A stretch of DNA of 64,000 nt from an uncultured Mycobacterium sp. GTDB taxonomy: Bacteria; Actinomycetota; Actinomycetes; Mycobacteriales; Mycobacteriaceae. The notes beneath the pieces are model-generated. The model worked only from the letters and a program-made list of their open reading frames with translations, was not told the DNA's origin and did not search any database. Positions 63,706 through 64,000 of the stretch are shown piece after piece. A program made the translations under genes and the position numbers. Numbering within the stretch: position 1 is the first letter of the stretch; the number at the start of each line of letters is the position of its first letter. Where the stretch lies: NCBI GenBank assembly GCA_900078375.1, contig FLQS01000078.1, positions 110,283 to 174,282 of the forward strand, read 5' to 3'.

Positions 63706-64000
63706 CTACACCGACTGAAGGTCGCGCCCTCGCGGCCGGTAGTGCCGGGCTGCGATGGTGCCCGGCGGTCGGTGCCTACGGTCCAGCCGGTCCGCCCACT
63801 CGCGACACTGCGTCAGCGCCGGGCAGCGCTGGCACAGCGCGACCGCCTCGGCGGCGTCGGCGGGGTCCTCGCTGTCGAACAGCTCTGACCTGTCCCGGCA
63901 CAACCCGTTTCGCAACTTCGGCTGCCCCGCCAGGACCTCGCAGAGCAGGTCGACTGCCGGATGCCGCGATGCCTTGCGGGGGCCGTGCGCTCGGCACCAC
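63706..64000 (-). CDS. WhiB-family regulator, partial (5' end beyond window)
   Basis: The frame is open to the window edge, so the N-terminus is missing. The visible part has the four-cysteine Fe-S motif of WhiB proteins: Cys in GLCRDRSELFD, then C-x2-C-x5-C in CQRCPALTQC, with 21 residues between the first two. The region RHRPPGTIAARHYRPRGR follows instead of the G-[VI]-W-G-G turn of canonical WhiB proteins, as in diverged or phage-like members. These are redox-sensitive transcription factors. The extension seen upstream (ending VLAGQPKLRN) suggests more sequence before the domain. It is convergent with the DUF732 gene, 3 bases apart. Confidence 0.72.
   Translation of the reverse strand, partial: WCRAHGPRKASRHPAVDLLCEVLAGQPKLRNGLCRDRSELFDSEDPADAAEAVALCQRCPALTQCREWADRLDRRHRPPGTIAARHYRPRGRDLQSV

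Noticed and set aside
61658..64000. Integration site (att) at tRNA-Arg
   Set aside because: No second copy of the tRNA 3' end was seen in the window and there is no integrase, so a prophage or island boundary cannot be claimed.

Overview
This 64 kb window is chromosomal DNA from a mycobacterium. The evidence is high GC content, GTG/TTG starts, many 4-nt ATGA/GTGA overlaps, a PGRS-like glycine-rich protein, DUF732 and Tat-exported proteins, a 180-kDa-class NAD glutamate dehydrogenase, and a gene order that, from memory, follows Mycobacterium tuberculosis Rv2457c to Rv2485c. The insertions and the absence of IS6110 at the plsB2 locus suggest an environmental or rapidly growing (Mycolicibacterium-like) species. 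No species can be named from the sequence alone.

Layout. 1-2853: end of a molybdopterin formate dehydrogenase with its accessory gene fdhD, then a glycosyltransferase. 2850-8045: the proteostasis block clpX, mmuM, clpP2, clpP1 and tig. 8100-8408: tRNA-Pro and tRNA-Gly with a clear terminator. 8380-21313: an accessory, envelope-rich stretch holding an L,D-transpeptidase, secreted proteins, a PGRS-like protein without a PE domain, an integral-membrane hydrolase-like protein, an amine oxidase, a three-gene operon led by a lipoprotein sedolisin (S53) protease, and a Tat-exported metallophosphatase. 21526-25431: a lipP-like serine hydrolase and a glycine-rich membrane protein bracketed by two copies of a 28-nt repeat, then a Na+/H+ antiporter.

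25479-34849: nei1, rpiB, an inserted nucleobase-type operon (NCS1 permease, deaminase, Fe/2OG-type oxygenase), a CPWC mycothiol-linked oxidoreductase, pepN, two HNH proteins and the DUF5130/CtaJ respiratory pair. 34980-45792: glbO, aglA, DUF1345, a hot-dog thioesterase, the giant gdh, ettA and a second single-strand-binding protein. 45967-47794: a compact, lower-GC three-gene module that looks like a type VII secretion effector, its EspC-like partner and a candidate immunity protein. This is the best candidate for an undescribed system here. 47878-60921: CopD/CtaG membrane protein, the phospholipid/acylglycerol operon plsB2-plsC-WS/DGAT, a large PLP decarboxylase, a divergent pair of paralogous mini-membrane proteins, an SDR with an altered active site, and lipQ.

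61012-64000: an orphan intrinsic terminator, tRNA-Arg, poorly recognised genes (one of lower GC), a DUF732 protein and a WhiB-like protein running off the window. Core genes keep M. tuberculosis order and the novelty sits in the inserts between them. Family assignments come from recognised motifs; no database search was run. Stretches without genes are all under about 300 bases.
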